Part shown: positions 23,888-31,960 of the stretch, piece after piece
How the letters are laid out: each line of letters begins with the position of its first letter
How positions within the stretch are numbered: the stretch's first letter is position 1
Source of the DNA: a virus
Length of the DNA stretch: 64,000 bases
Direction: 5' to 3' (one strand)
IMG/VR virus record: IMGVR_UViG_3300035459_000118
Span: 1 to 64,000 of that record
Program-made: the position numbers and the translations under genes
The notes under the pieces: model-generated
The model's database searches: none
What the model saw: only the letters and a program-made list of their open reading frames with translations
Told to the model about the DNA's origin: nothing

Positions 23888-25447
23888 ATGTCAAAAGGAA
23901 TCCAAGATTTACTCTTCATGATCCGCAGCGGATACGCCTTTATCTATGTTGAATCCTCAGAAATCCAGAAAGCCACCGCCGACATCTATAACGGACTATC
24001 CGAAAACTTCAAGGCCACCAACAACGGCGGCATCCAGTACAAGGTCTCCGTCTGGGACCACGAATCCAAAAACGCCCAAGGAGAAAGCCAAGCCAACGAC
24101 CCCAACGACGTTCTTACGCTACTTGAAAACGTCAAGAGCGGCATGGATGAGGTTTCTATCGGCACAGTATTAATCGCTAAGAACTATCAATGGTTTCTCG
24201 GAGACGAGTACGGCAACTGCGATAAGTTCAAGGCTGCCTGGTTACTCAACAGGGCTGGGAGTTTCTCTTCCCCCGAGGGGAGAAAAGTCCTGATCATCAT
24301 CGGGAATATTCCTTTCGAGAAGGCAATTCCCGACATCCTCAAGCGAGACTTTGCCAAGATCGAATTCCCACTTCCCAACGAGAAAGAAATCGAAGACATC
24401 TACAACTTCACCGTAAACTCCGTCAAGGACGATCCCAAGTTCGTCATGCCGACCGACAAAGAAAAGCAGAGAATCATTGCCGGAGCCAAGGGCTTAACCT
24501 ATTCCGAAACCATCAAGGTTTTCTCCTACACTCTCGTCAAAAATAAGGGGATATTTAATCCCGAGACGGTCGAGGAACTCCGTGCAGAGGAAATCAACTC
24601 CACCCCTGGGCTCTCCCTGAGGCATTATGACAAGAAGCTGGAAGACCTCAAAGGGTACGAGATCGCGAAGGAAATCGTCGACGAGTGGATCAACGATCAA
24701 GAAGCAAGAGGGGTCTTAATCCTGGGGCCTGCCGGCGTCGGGAAAACACACTTCTGCCAAGCTCTTGCCTCTCATTACAATCGGCTCCTCATCGAACTGG
24801 AGTTTGCTCAACTCATGGGGGACGGGCTCGTCGGTCAGGCAGAAAAGGCGATGAAACGCGCACTGGATGTTATCGCTGCAAATGCAAATCCCGCAGCCCC
24901 GATCATCGTATTTTGCGACGAAATCGAAAAGGGATTGGCTGGAACCTCAGGAGCAGGAGGGTCAAAAGGGACAAACGATGGAGGGACAACCGATCGTAGT
25001 AATGCTCAATTCCTCAAGTTCCTCAGTGACGCTCGTCCAAAAGGAATTTACATCGTAGCTTCCTGCAACGATATCGAGAAGCTCCCAGCGGCCTATGTAC
25101 GGGCGGAACGATGGGACTGTGCCCCTTTGTTTGTTGATCTCCCCTCTCGCGGTGAACAGGAAGCAATCCTTGCTCATTATCAAGGGGTCTACAAGGTAAC
25201 TGAACGACCGGCCAATATGGCTGGCTGGAGCGGAGCAGAAATTAAAACATGGTGTAAACTTGCCCGGAAGAAAATCGACGTTGGCAAGAAAGCAAACGGC
25301 GCCGACGCTCTCATTGTCCCGGTTTCAAAAACCATGGCAGACGAGATTGATTACCTCCGCACCTGGAAAGAAGGAAGAACGGTACCGGCATCGAGAACGA
25401 CGGCCATCGAAAAGGTCGAAAGCAAGGGAAGGAAACTGGAAATCTAA
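23888..25447 (+). CDS. AAA+ ATPase, Ycf46/FtsH-like
   Basis: 519 residues. The N-terminal 200 residues resemble the Ycf46-type accessory domain (IQDLLFMIRSGYAFIYVES, then VLIAKNYQWFL). The AAA+ core has Walker A GPAGVGKTH at about 280, Walker B IVFCDEIEKG at about 341, a Gly-rich loop and sensor IVASCNDIEKLP. The C-terminal lid ends with GRKLEI. Such ATPases remodel protein complexes. The next genes encode a coiled-coil and a DUF3150-like protein, probably its partners. Confidence 0.8.
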   Translation: MSKGIQDLLFMIRSGYAFIYVESSEIQKATADIYNGLSENFKATNNGGIQYKVSVWDHESKNAQGESQANDPNDVLTLLENVKSGMDEVSIGTVLIAKNYQWFLGDEYGNCDKFKAAWLLNRAGSFSSPEGRKVLIIIGNIPFEKAIPDILKRDFAKIEFPLPNEKEIEDIYNFTVNSVKDDPKFVMPTDKEKQRIIAGAKGLTYSETIKVFSYTLVKNKGIFNPETVEELRAEEINSTPGLSLRHYDKKLEDLKGYEIAKEIVDEWINDQEARGVLILGPAGVGKTHFCQALASHYNRLLIELEFAQLMGDGLVGQAEKAMKRALDVIAANANPAAPIIVFCDEIEKGLAGTSGAGGSKGTNDGGTTDRSNAQFLKFLSDARPKGIYIVASCNDIEKLPAAYVRAERWDCAPLFVDLPSRGEQEAILAHYQGVYKVTERPANMAGWSGAEIKTWCKLARKKIDVGKKANGADALIVPVSKTMADEIDYLRTWKEGRTVPASRTTAIEKVESKGRKLEI

Positions 25448-25493
25448 TCTATCGGCTGTCCTACCGGCCAAACGGGGAGAAAAGAAGAAAAAA

Positions 25494-25844
25494 ATGGCAA
25501 AATTCGACGTGTCTTTTTCCATCAATAAAAAAGGGGGCAGAACGAATTCAATCAAAAGGGAATTGGAAGAGAAGTTGGGAATGAACATTACCATCGTGAA
25601 AAAGAACCCTAACCCTTCCCGAGCAGAACGACTTTCCGAGGCTGAAGATCTAGTCAGTCAGGCCAAAGATATCGTCCAAGAGCTTCAGGATGAGATGCAA
25701 AACTGGAACGACAATATGCCCGAAAATTTGCAGCAAAGCGACAAGGCTCAGCAGGTATCCGATGCGGCCGACAACCTCCAATTGCTTTACGATGATCTGG
25801 ACAATGTTGATTTCAGCATAGTGGAATTTCCTGGCTTATATTAA
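25494..25844 (+). CDS. Small acidic helical protein
   Basis: 116 residues from ATG at 25494: a basic N-terminus (INKKGGRTNSIKREL) and an acidic helical remainder ending NVDFSIVEFPGLY. It lies between the AAA+ and the DUF3150-like genes and is probably part of that module. A longer frame back to 25260 overlaps the ATPase gene and is not supported. Confidence 0.6.
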   Translation: MAKFDVSFSINKKGGRTNSIKRELEEKLGMNITIVKKNPNPSRAERLSEAEDLVSQAKDIVQELQDEMQNWNDNMPENLQQSDKAQQVSDAADNLQLLYDDLDNVDFSIVEFPGLY

Positions 25845-25879
25845 ACCAAATAAACAAATCCAGAAAGGAGAACAAGAAA

Positions 25880-26767
25880 ATGATCAACGAAAGGAATATC
25901 TTCACGAAGGGAATGCTCATCAACCTGACCATGGGTGCCTACTGGGGGCAGAAGAAGCTCTCCAAGGAACAGCTCAAGGACATGCCGACGGAAATCGTCA
26001 GGGGAGTCCATGATCTCTTCGACGAGAAGTTCAAGAACCTGCTCAAAGAAATCGGCGCCCTCGACAACGAGACAAGGGGTCTCGTAAAGAACCAGTCGGT
26101 CCCCTTTCCCATCGACGGAATTTACTTCATCCGCTCCGAACAGATTGAACCGATCATCGAACTCCTGGAACAGCGCAGGGGTCTCCGGGACGAGATGATC
26201 GAAAAGGCCATCGAGAACTACGACCAAGCCATCGTCGACTTCGCCCAGCAATATCCCGAATATTACAATCACGGCAAAAGCAAGTACCTCTCCAAGGAAC
26301 GCTTCGCGGAGCGGTTCTACTTCAAGTACCAGTTCCTCAAGATTTCCGCTCCGGATGAGGAAGACAAGATCATCAGCCCGGAACTCTACAAGAAGGAAAT
26401 GGAAAAGTTCCGGGAGACCATCGACGAGATGAAGAAAGACATTGTCTCAACGATCTACCAGGAACTGCTCAACACCACTGCTCGGCTCAAGAAACAGTGC
26501 GGCGACGGAGGGAAACCCAATCAACGGACACTCAACACTTTGTCGGAATACCTCCGACGGATCAATGACGTATACTCCGATTTCGTCGACCGTGACGACC
26601 TGAAGCGGGCAATCGAAAACGTCAAGCTCTCCATCCTGGGAGTTACCGCCGAGGATTTACGCAGCTCCGAATCCGGCAAGGAGGAATTCCGCCGAGGGAT
26701 TTCCGCCGTGATCAGTGAGATCCAGAATCTGCCGGATATCCCGCTGCGGAGGGCAATCGAACTTTAA
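25880..26767 (+). CDS. DUF3150-like protein
   Basis: 295 residues. INLTMGAYWGQKKLSKEQL, then SVPFPIDGIYFIRSEQI and long charged helices resemble DUF3150, a family that accompanies AAA+ ATPases of the MoxR/CobS type in phages and islands. AAAGGAG lies before the ATG. Together with the ATPase 430 bp upstream it may form a chaperone-like machine. A GC-rich hairpin (26781-26803) follows the gene. Confidence 0.55.
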   Translation: MINERNIFTKGMLINLTMGAYWGQKKLSKEQLKDMPTEIVRGVHDLFDEKFKNLLKEIGALDNETRGLVKNQSVPFPIDGIYFIRSEQIEPIIELLEQRRGLRDEMIEKAIENYDQAIVDFAQQYPEYYNHGKSKYLSKERFAERFYFKYQFLKISAPDEEDKIISPELYKKEMEKFRETIDEMKKDIVSTIYQELLNTTARLKKQCGDGGKPNQRTLNTLSEYLRRINDVYSDFVDRDDLKRAIENVKLSILGVTAEDLRSSESGKEEFRRGISAVISEIQNLPDIPLRRAIEL

Positions 26768-26839
26768 CCTTTCAGTCTTTCCCCGGAACGGAAGAATCCG
26801 GGGATCGGCCGAACGATTAAAACCAGAAAGGAGGAACAG

Positions 26840-27235
26840 ATGAAAACAATTGGAATTATCGGCTCCCGAAGAAGAGATACCAAAGAAGATCTTGAAAAAG
26901 TAATAAATGCATTTGTAAAAATATACGAACCTGGAGATCAAATCTGCTCTGGAGGCTGTAAAAAAGGAGGAGATCGCTTTGCAGAAATTATCGCCGAAGC
27001 GATGGGGATTCCTCTTGTTATTCACCTCCCCGATAAGAACAAACTCAACCCAATTCTTCTCGAAAAAGCTCCGAGAGCAGCCTACCGTGAAATCAACTAC
27101 GCAAGAAATACATTGGTAGCAATGGACAGCAATCCAATAATCGCCTGCGTAGCTCCAGACAGAAAAGGCGGAACCGAAGATACCATCAAAAAGTTCATCA
27201 AATTCCACGGAAAAGAAAATCTAATTCTCGTATGA
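26840..27235 (+). CDS. SLOG-superfamily (DUF2493/YspA-like) protein
   Basis: 131 residues. MKTIGIIGSRRR at the start, then SGGCKKGGDRFAEIIAEAMG and a C-terminal conserved VAPDRKGGTEDTI are the Rossmann-like SLOG pattern, GSR followed by GG-x-GGD. SLOG domains bind nucleotides or NAD derivatives and appear in defence and counter-defence systems. AAAGGAGG precedes the ATG. The exact ligand is unknown. Confidence 0.7.
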   Translation: MKTIGIIGSRRRDTKEDLEKVINAFVKIYEPGDQICSGGCKKGGDRFAEIIAEAMGIPLVIHLPDKNKLNPILLEKAPRAAYREINYARNTLVAMDSNPIIACVAPDRKGGTEDTIKKFIKFHGKENLILV

Positions 27236-27248
27236 AAAGGAGGCCTCA

Positions 27249-27449
27249 ATGGGAGAAGCAAGCCGCAGAAAGAAACTCGGCCTAACATTTAAAGAACGAG
27301 CAGAAGAAGATTGGGAAGATTACGTCCATCCACTCGAAGGGAAACCCGTAAAAACCAATGAAGAACTTGCCGAACTGGCGAGGACAATTCATCAAATTAA
27401 GAAAGGAGAAATGCTATGCCCTGCTACCAAATTCGCACCGTCTCGATAG
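27249..27449 (+). CDS. Small hypothetical protein
   Basis: 66 residues, MGEASRRKKLGLTFKERAEE at the start, charged and helical. The MGEASRRKK start is common in small phage proteins. AAAGGAGG precedes the ATG, and it overlaps the next gene by 34 bases. Function unknown. Confidence 0.55.
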   Translation: MGEASRRKKLGLTFKERAEEDWEDYVHPLEGKPVKTNEELAELARTIHQIKKGEMLCPATKFAPSR

Positions 27450-27757
27450 AATTTCATGTTGGTAATGTTGACCTGCTCAAGAAGGCTCTTGAGGCAGCCG
27501 GATGGAATATCTCAAACATCACAACTGGCGCGATATACGCCAAGAACAACAATCTCAGAAAATCAATACGGATAGGTTTAGATTCTACAAGCACAACAAA
27601 AATTACAAGTCAAGAATTCTCACAAACAGAATTAAACAACCTCAACAATTCCATCAAACGCGCCTACAGCGAGCAGGTAATCGATGAGCTTGCGAAGAAG
27701 CAACGGTGGATCAAGAGGAATATGGGACAGGGGAACTTTCAACTTCAACGATTTTAA
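27416..27757 (+). CDS. DUF1257/Ycf35-like protein
   Basis: 113 residues. Starts MPCYQIRTVSIEFHVGNVDL followed by KKALEAAGWNI, and ends VIDELAKKQRWIKRNM then FQLQRF. This matches the small DUF1257 (Ycf35) phage/cyanobacterial family. Function unknown. AAAGGAG lies before the ATG. Confidence 0.65.
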   Translation: MPCYQIRTVSIEFHVGNVDLLKKALEAAGWNISNITTGAIYAKNNNLRKSIRIGLDSTSTTKITSQEFSQTELNNLNNSIKRAYSEQVIDELAKKQRWIKRNMGQGNFQLQRF

Positions 27758-27778
27758 TTTTTAAAAAGGAGAACGACC

Positions 27779-28015
27779 ATGGAAAAAAGAATCGAAGATT
27801 TTTTGAACATTGATGGAAATGCCATTGCCTTCCATAAAAAGTCGGATGCTGCCAAATTGGAAGAAATAGAAAAATGCTCTTTCGAGGCAGAAATCCCCTG
27901 CTCTACCGGAAAAACAGGAAAAAGAAAAATCATTATATTAAGCCGCAACAAATTTCACTTCCTGGTCGTCAATGCGCGTAAAGGGATTCGGGTCAAGGAA
28001 AGGAAGACCAAATAA
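27779..28015 (+). CDS. Small basic hypothetical protein
   Basis: 78 residues, mixed alpha/beta with a basic C-terminal half (RKIIILSRNKFHFLVVNARK). Last gene of this early group; promoter P4 overlaps its stop codon. No family recognised. Confidence 0.55.
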   Translation: MEKRIEDFLNIDGNAIAFHKKSDAAKLEEIEKCSFEAEIPCSTGKTGKRKIIILSRNKFHFLVVNARKGIRVKERKTK

Positions 28016-28050
28016 AATTTTTAGAAAGACTCCAAAATCATTTATATAAA
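28010..28050 (+). promoter_or_regulatory. Phage promoter P4
   Basis: AAATAAAATTTTTAGA, 16 nt, TTATATAAA, followed at once by a structured RNA with a terminator-like end. It is one of the two rightward copies of this promoter family. Confidence 0.7.
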
Positions 28051-28051
28051 T

Positions 28052-28170
28052 AGAGGCATTCATGTCTGGCCGACGTGAACAAACCATAAATGATCCTGAA
28101 GTCTCCTTCCATCGCGAGGTGGTGGGGTAGCGGCCAGCTACGAATGCAGACTTCAGGATTTTTCTATTTT
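28052..28170 (+). ncRNA. Small structured RNA transcribed from P4
   Basis: Downstream of P4 a 12-bp perfect stem (28093-28104 with 28148-28159) ends in TTTTCTATTTT, a plausible intrinsic terminator. Inside are CCATC-GCGA-GGTGG (28109-28122, a GNRA loop) and GTAGC-GGCCA-GCTAC (28127-28140). Two upstream segments, GCATTC at 28056 and TGGCCG at 28067, can pair with 28142-28147 and 28131-28136, the latter in the loop of that hairpin. This gives a pseudoknot or switch. No reading frame occupies it. Confidence 0.6.
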
Positions 28171-28985
28171 GGAGGGAGAAATGAGCAGATTCAATGTACC
28201 GAAACCTTATGGGATTATTTACAAAATTGAAAATAAAATCAATGGTAGGATTTATATCGGACAAACAAAACAAGATTTAAATAAAAGAATTTTTGAGCAC
28301 GTAAATAATAATGGTAAAATGTATATACAAAATGCGATAAGAAAACACAACATTAAGTCTTTTGTATTTCTTGAAATTGATCGAGCTTATTCAAGAAATG
28401 AATTAAACGAAAAAGAAAAATATTGGATTAAAAAATTAAACTGCAAATATCCAAACGGGTATAACCTTACAAATGGAGGAGAAGGAGGTGCAACTTGGAC
28501 CGGGGGGCACCACACAGAAGAAGCAAAAGAAAAACTTAGAATAGCAAACACAGGGAGAAAACAATCAGAAGAAGAGAAAAAGAAAAGAGCTATTTCCAAT
28601 AGTGGAAAGAAAAGATCAAAAACAACAAAACATAAACAAAGTTTGGCGGCTAAAGGAAAACCAAAATCAAAAGAAAGTATTGCAAAAAGATCAAAAACAA
28701 GATTCGATAAAACAGGACCAAACAAAATAGTCTCCTGTAAAGGTTGCAATAAAATAATGGAATTAAGACCTAATGATAATAGAAAATATTGCAATTGGGA
28801 ATGTAGAGTCTTGCATCAAATAAACCCGATGAAAGGAAAAAAAACGACCCGATTTATCAGAAAGAAATAAACAAAGATCAAAACCAAAACCACCAGCCAA
28901 ATTATGTGAATGTGGTTGTGGAAATTATGCAAATCTAGGAAAAAGATTTATAAACTTTCACTATAAAAGAACAGGAAAGGAGTAA
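28169..28985 (+). pseudogene. GIY-YIG homing endonuclease with NUMOD3 repeats, frameshifted
   Basis: The first 234 codons (28181 on) encode a GIY-YIG nuclease: GIIYKIENKINGRIYIGQT, then the helical Glu region and NUMOD3-type helices (EEAKEKLRIANTGRKQSEEE). A stop at 28868-28870 ends this frame. Removing one A from the 8-A run at 28837-28844 gives GKKRPDLSERNKQRSKPKP followed by LCECGCGNYANLGKRF and a stop near 28985, the normal zinc-finger end of such enzymes. It is a freestanding mobile gene, AT-rich compared with neighbours. The first residues MSRFNVP carry a motif found in other proteins of this phage. Confidence 0.75.
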
Positions 28986-28991
28986 AATCAA

Positions 28992-29234
28992 ATGGATACA
29001 ATTTTAATATCAATCCTGGAGGATGGCACTCTTACCGTCAAGACATCGGAAATTTCGGGTGGGAATCACATGAGTGCCGACGCCCTGATGATCGAACTCG
29101 ACAAGATGATGGGTGGCCAGGTTACGATTCAGCAAAACCCTGAAGCGAAAGGCAAAGCGCACCTGCATCATCACGAGCATGCCTTCGCGGGTGGGCATTC
29201 ACACGACGGAGGAAAATCATTCCATAATCATTAA
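28992..29234 (+). CDS. His-rich small protein
   Basis: 80 residues. A small alpha/beta N-terminal domain (ILEDGTLTVKTSEISGGNHM) is followed by a tail with about a dozen histidines (HLHHHEHAFAGGHSHDGG, FHNH). The tail should bind Ni or Zn. Either metal storage or a metal-dependent interaction is possible. Two such His clusters are unusual in a phage. Confidence 0.6.
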   Translation: MDTILISILEDGTLTVKTSEISGGNHMSADALMIELDKMMGGQVTIQQNPEAKGKAHLHHHEHAFAGGHSHDGGKSFHNH

Positions 29235-29264
29235 CTAACAAAAAAAAGAAAAGGAGAAAAAATC

Positions 29265-29909
29265 ATGAACAAAAAGTTTTCATTTACAAAAGAAACAAAA
29301 GTTGTTTTCGGAATAACCCTTCGAAGAATTAAAGCAAAAATTTCGTTCGGAACAGTTACCAAAGGAGAACTAGGTGGCTGGATAGAAAAAGAAGAAAACA
29401 TTGATGTATCCGGCAACGCTTGGGTATACGGCAACGCTCGGGTATACGGCAACGGTCGGGTATACGGCAACTCTCGGGTATACGGCAACGGTCGGGTATC
29501 CGGCGACGGTCGGGTATCCGGCGACGCTTGGGTATACGGCAACGCTCGGGTATACGGCAACGCTCATGTATCCGACAACGCTCGGGTATACGGCAACGCT
29601 CGGGTATACGGCGACGCTTGGGTATACGGCGACGCTTGGGTATACGGCAACACTTGGGTATACGGCAACGCTCGGGTATCCGGCGACGGTCGGGAAATCT
29701 CTCCTCTATGCATTTATGCAACACCGTGGTCTGTTTCAGTATCTTCCAAGATGACTATTTCCATTGGCTGCAATTGCCTGACTCCAGAACAGTGGGACAA
29801 ACAAGGACCTCAACTAGCCAAACAAAATGGTCTTACAAAAGACCAAATCGCAGAATACAAATTGCACATCGAATTCTGCAAAAAGTGGATGGCTATTTAC
29901 TGCAAATAA
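29265..29909 (+). CDS. Hexapeptide-repeat beta-helix protein
   Basis: 214 residues. After a 45-residue cap (KGELGGWIEKEENIDVSG) come 16 six-residue repeats of the form V-[YS]-G-[ND]-[AGST]-[RWH], a left-handed parallel beta-helix resembling YdcK and acyltransferase repeats. About 70 residues with CNCLTPEQWDK close it. No acyltransferase catalytic His loop is evident. The repeats vary at only a few positions, so it may act as a rigid scaffold or inhibitor mimic. AAAGGAG before the ATG. Confidence 0.7.
   Translation: MNKKFSFTKETKVVFGITLRRIKAKISFGTVTKGELGGWIEKEENIDVSGNAWVYGNARVYGNGRVYGNSRVYGNGRVSGDGRVSGDAWVYGNARVYGNAHVSDNARVYGNARVYGDAWVYGDAWVYGNTWVYGNARVSGDGREISPLCIYATPWSVSVSSKMTISIGCNCLTPEQWDKQGPQLAKQNGLTKDQIAEYKLHIEFCKKWMAIYCK
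29406..29693 (+). repeat. Tandem 18-bp coding repeat, 16 units
   Basis: Sixteen near-identical units with core GTATACGGCAACGCTCGG, in frame within the beta-helix gene. Differences are mostly single-base (TAC/TCC, AAC/GAC, GCT/GGT). Such repeats can expand or contract by slippage without breaking the frame. Confidence 0.9.
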
Positions 29910-29920
29910 ATTTACATGCA

Positions 29921-29968
29921 GAGGATACCCGCTACGGCGGGTATAATGCACAAATCCGGTTCCAAGTC
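29921..29968 (+). other. Tandem RNA hairpins in an intergenic gap
   Basis: ATACCCGC-TACG-GCGGGTAT (29925-29944), a perfect 8-bp stem with a UACG loop, followed by ATCCGG/CCGGAT. No U-run follows, so this is more likely mRNA stabilisation or processing than termination. Confidence 0.5.
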
Positions 29969-29999
29969 CGGATAAACCAATAAACGAAAGGAGAAACAA

Positions 30000-30224
30000 A
30001 TGAGTGAGGATAATCTTTATTCGTTAGCAAAGACCCTAACAGAACAATTCATGCCTTGCAACATGAAAATCGGAGAAATCACAACTCATCCAGATGGAAG
30101 AAAAGTCAAAATAATTAGTGGCCAATATTGGGGAACATATGGCTTAAGCAACTTCTGGTATTGGAGAGAAGTCCTTCAAGACGGGACCTTATCTGAAAAA
30201 ATTGAACATGGATACGGATGGTAA
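30000..30224 (+). CDS. Small hypothetical protein
   Basis: 74 residues. KIISGQYWGTYGLSNFWYWR near the C-terminus is rich in aromatic residues, the style of a small beta domain. AAAGGAG precedes the ATG. Similar short proteins are common in phage early regions. No family assigned. Confidence 0.6.
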   Translation: MSEDNLYSLAKTLTEQFMPCNMKIGEITTHPDGRKVKIISGQYWGTYGLSNFWYWREVLQDGTLSEKIEHGYGW

Positions 30225-30251
30225 ACAGAAAATAAACAAAAGGAGGAAAGA

Positions 30252-30521
30252 ATGGAATTCGAAGACTACATCGCATACAAGTACGTCAGGATCGATACAG
30301 ATGAATTCCGCTTCACAGAGTTGCTGGCAGGAGGGCCATCTCACTGCGATCTCGTAAAAGAAAATGAGAAAGCTTTTTCTGCCGGCATCATTGCAGTCTA
30401 TCCGGAATACTTTTCTCTCTTCAGCACAGGCAGCACAACACTAAAAATTGGATGGTCACACGAAAGCGATTTTCCTTTACTGGAAAAGATTGTCAAAAAG
30501 AAGTTCAAACCCCAAACATAG
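30252..30521 (+). CDS. Small hypothetical protein
   Basis: 89 residues, alpha/beta, starting MEFEDYIAYKYVRIDTDEF and ending in a basic helix (IVKKKFKPQT). AAAAGGAGG precedes the ATG. No family recognised. Confidence 0.6.
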   Translation: MEFEDYIAYKYVRIDTDEFRFTELLAGGPSHCDLVKENEKAFSAGIIAVYPEYFSLFSTGSTTLKIGWSHESDFPLLEKIVKKKFKPQT

Positions 30522-30530
30522 GAGAGGATA

Positions 30531-31013
30531 ATGGCCAACCAATTTTCAGACAAGGAAAACCGAGCCTTATTGAATGATCTTAAAGTCAACAATAACCGAC
30601 TCGACACCAAAAGAATTCAAGACATGGTCGTCCTCTGGCCTGGGCTTTTCCCGGGAACCGAACGAAATGAACGATCACTTTTTGAACAAACCAAGAAAAT
30701 AGCAAAGAAAGAAAACTTACCGTGCCTCGTCATCTCTGCTCCAAAAAGGGATCGAAGCAACTGGACCAAACCCGGAACAGTTTCTCCACGAACAACAAAA
30801 GGAAAGATGTTTGAGCAAATCCTAGCCATCGTCCAGGACGAAATCAGACTCTGCATTCCAAAAGCAGCAAAGAGAATCCTCCGGCTTATCGAAATCCAGG
30901 CCGAAGAAAACATCGAACTGAGAAAAGAACTACGCGATCTAAAGTCGTATCAACAAGGGATCAATCAAAAATATCAAACAGAACTATCCAATAAAGGAGG
31001 AAGTGCATCATGA
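30531..31013 (+). CDS. Hypothetical protein
   Basis: 160 residues, basic, helical at the C-terminus (RLIEIQAEENIELRKELRDL), with a Pro-rich middle (DRSNWTKPGTVSPR). GGAGAGG before the ATG. It overlaps the next start by ATGA. Function unknown. Confidence 0.6.
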   Translation: MANQFSDKENRALLNDLKVNNNRLDTKRIQDMVVLWPGLFPGTERNERSLFEQTKKIAKKENLPCLVISAPKRDRSNWTKPGTVSPRTTKGKMFEQILAIVQDEIRLCIPKAAKRILRLIEIQAEENIELRKELRDLKSYQQGINQKYQTELSNKGGSAS

Positions 31014-31264
31014 ATCCACTGTTCAAACTGATCATGGCTATTTTGGTTTTCTGCCCTCAAATGATGGATGTCTTTTTCAATACCGTATACCAACAGTATT
31101 GGGCTTTGTTGATGACCGGACAAGCATTCGTCGCTCTTGTTCTTTTCCACCAAGCCCTTGACGAATGGCACTCGATTATCCTCAAAAGAAAACTTCAAGG
31201 AAGGAGAGCATCATGGCTTTGCAAATTACGGAGGAGGCTACAAAAAAGACGCCAGACGGGATAA
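31010..31264 (+). CDS. Small membrane protein
   Basis: 84 residues with hydrophobic helices at about 5-20 and 28-48, then a very basic tail (RRASWLCKLRRRLQKRRQTG). GGAGG lies before the ATG. The tail overlaps the next gene by about 50 bases in another frame, which is long for this genome; the true end or an indel is therefore uncertain. Confidence 0.5.
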   Translation: MNPLFKLIMAILVFCPQMMDVFFNTVYQQYWALLMTGQAFVALVLFHQALDEWHSIILKRKLQGRRASWLCKLRRRLQKRRQTG

Positions 31265-31449
31265 TCGAAGTTTCCATCATCCTGAAAAAAGAAGGTTTTA
31301 AAAAACAATATACATACTCCATCCGCTCAGAATACGAGCTGGGACAAGTACGCAAACTAATCCATTGCAGAGCTTACGGAAGGGCATTAAACCTTCTGAA
31401 ACAAAACAACAAACCTTTCACGGATACAGAAGGAGGAAACAAATCATGA
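31213..31449 (+). CDS. Small hypothetical protein
   Basis: 78 residues from ATG at 31213 with AAGGAG 6 nt upstream: MALQITEEATKKTPDG, then helical stretches. Overlaps the next gene by ATGA. No family recognised. Confidence 0.6.
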   Translation: MALQITEEATKKTPDGIIEVSIILKKEGFKKQYTYSIRSEYELGQVRKLIHCRAYGRALNLLKQNNKPFTDTEGGNKS

Positions 31450-31661
31450 AGACCAAAAAGAAAATGGGACGACCCCGATCAACATCAGAAAAGAAAGTAG
31501 TTGTCTCGGGGTACGTACCTATCTCTCATTTCAAGGAGATCGCAAAAGCAGCCCATAACCATGGACGCTCAATTAGCGCAGAACTTGACAACCTGATTGC
31601 TTCTGGATTGAAGCATCTCCCTGGCATCCACGTTACTCCAGCAGAGGAGGAAAAATCATGA
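31446..31661 (+). CDS. Ribbon-helix-helix-like DNA-binding protein
   Basis: 71 residues. An AT-hook-like start (KKKMGRPRSTSEKK) is followed by VVVSGYVPISHFKEIAKAAH and SISAELDNLIASGL, the beta strand plus two helices of Arc/CopG-type repressors. AAGGAGG precedes the ATG. It probably regulates phage promoters, though no operator can be assigned. Confidence 0.6.
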   Translation: MKTKKKMGRPRSTSEKKVVVSGYVPISHFKEIAKAAHNHGRSISAELDNLIASGLKHLPGIHVTPAEEEKS

Positions 31662-31939
31662 GTAGGTTCAATCTCCCGATTCAATCAAAAATCTCAGTCA
31701 GCAGATTTAATAGACCAGCAAATCAAGAGCCAATTCACATCCCAAAATGCTACTGGCCCTGTCCCTGCGGAGGGACGGTCCCCAACGCCCCCGAATTCTG
31801 CAAGAAGAGGAAACGATGGACCGAAAGGGCAGGGTGCTTTTGTGTCGACATCCTCATTTGTGACCAATGTGAGAACCGAATGGAGTGTCCGGCAATAAGG
31901 GAATACAATAAAATCTATCCCATAAAAAAACATCATTAA
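31658..31939 (+). CDS. Cys-rich protein with duplicated SRFN motif
   Basis: 93 residues. It begins MSRFNLPIQ and has a second copy at 14-20 (VSRFNRP). The rest is Cys-rich (CYWPCPCGG, CFCVDILICDQC, CPA), implying one or two zinc sites. The paired motif suggests the protein docks onto the same hub as the other phage proteins carrying it. No known family. Confidence 0.6.
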   Translation: MSRFNLPIQSKISVSRFNRPANQEPIHIPKCYWPCPCGGTVPNAPEFCKKRKRWTERAGCFCVDILICDQCENRMECPAIREYNKIYPIKKHH

Positions 31940-31960
31940 ATCAGAAGGGAGAATCTCAAT

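Noticed and set aside
28850-28870. C-terminal TTRFIRKK of the GIY-YIG frame as another Arg-Phe tag
   Set aside because: It arises only from the frameshift at the A-run; the proper frame reads differently.
29406-29693. Tandem repeats as a CRISPR array
   Set aside because: The units are contiguous 18-bp coding repeats without spacers.
29356-29983. Several long open frames on both strands over the 18-bp repeat
   Set aside because: An 18-bp repeat without stop codons stays open in all frames; only the plus frame at 29265 has a ribosome site and a non-repeat cap and tail.
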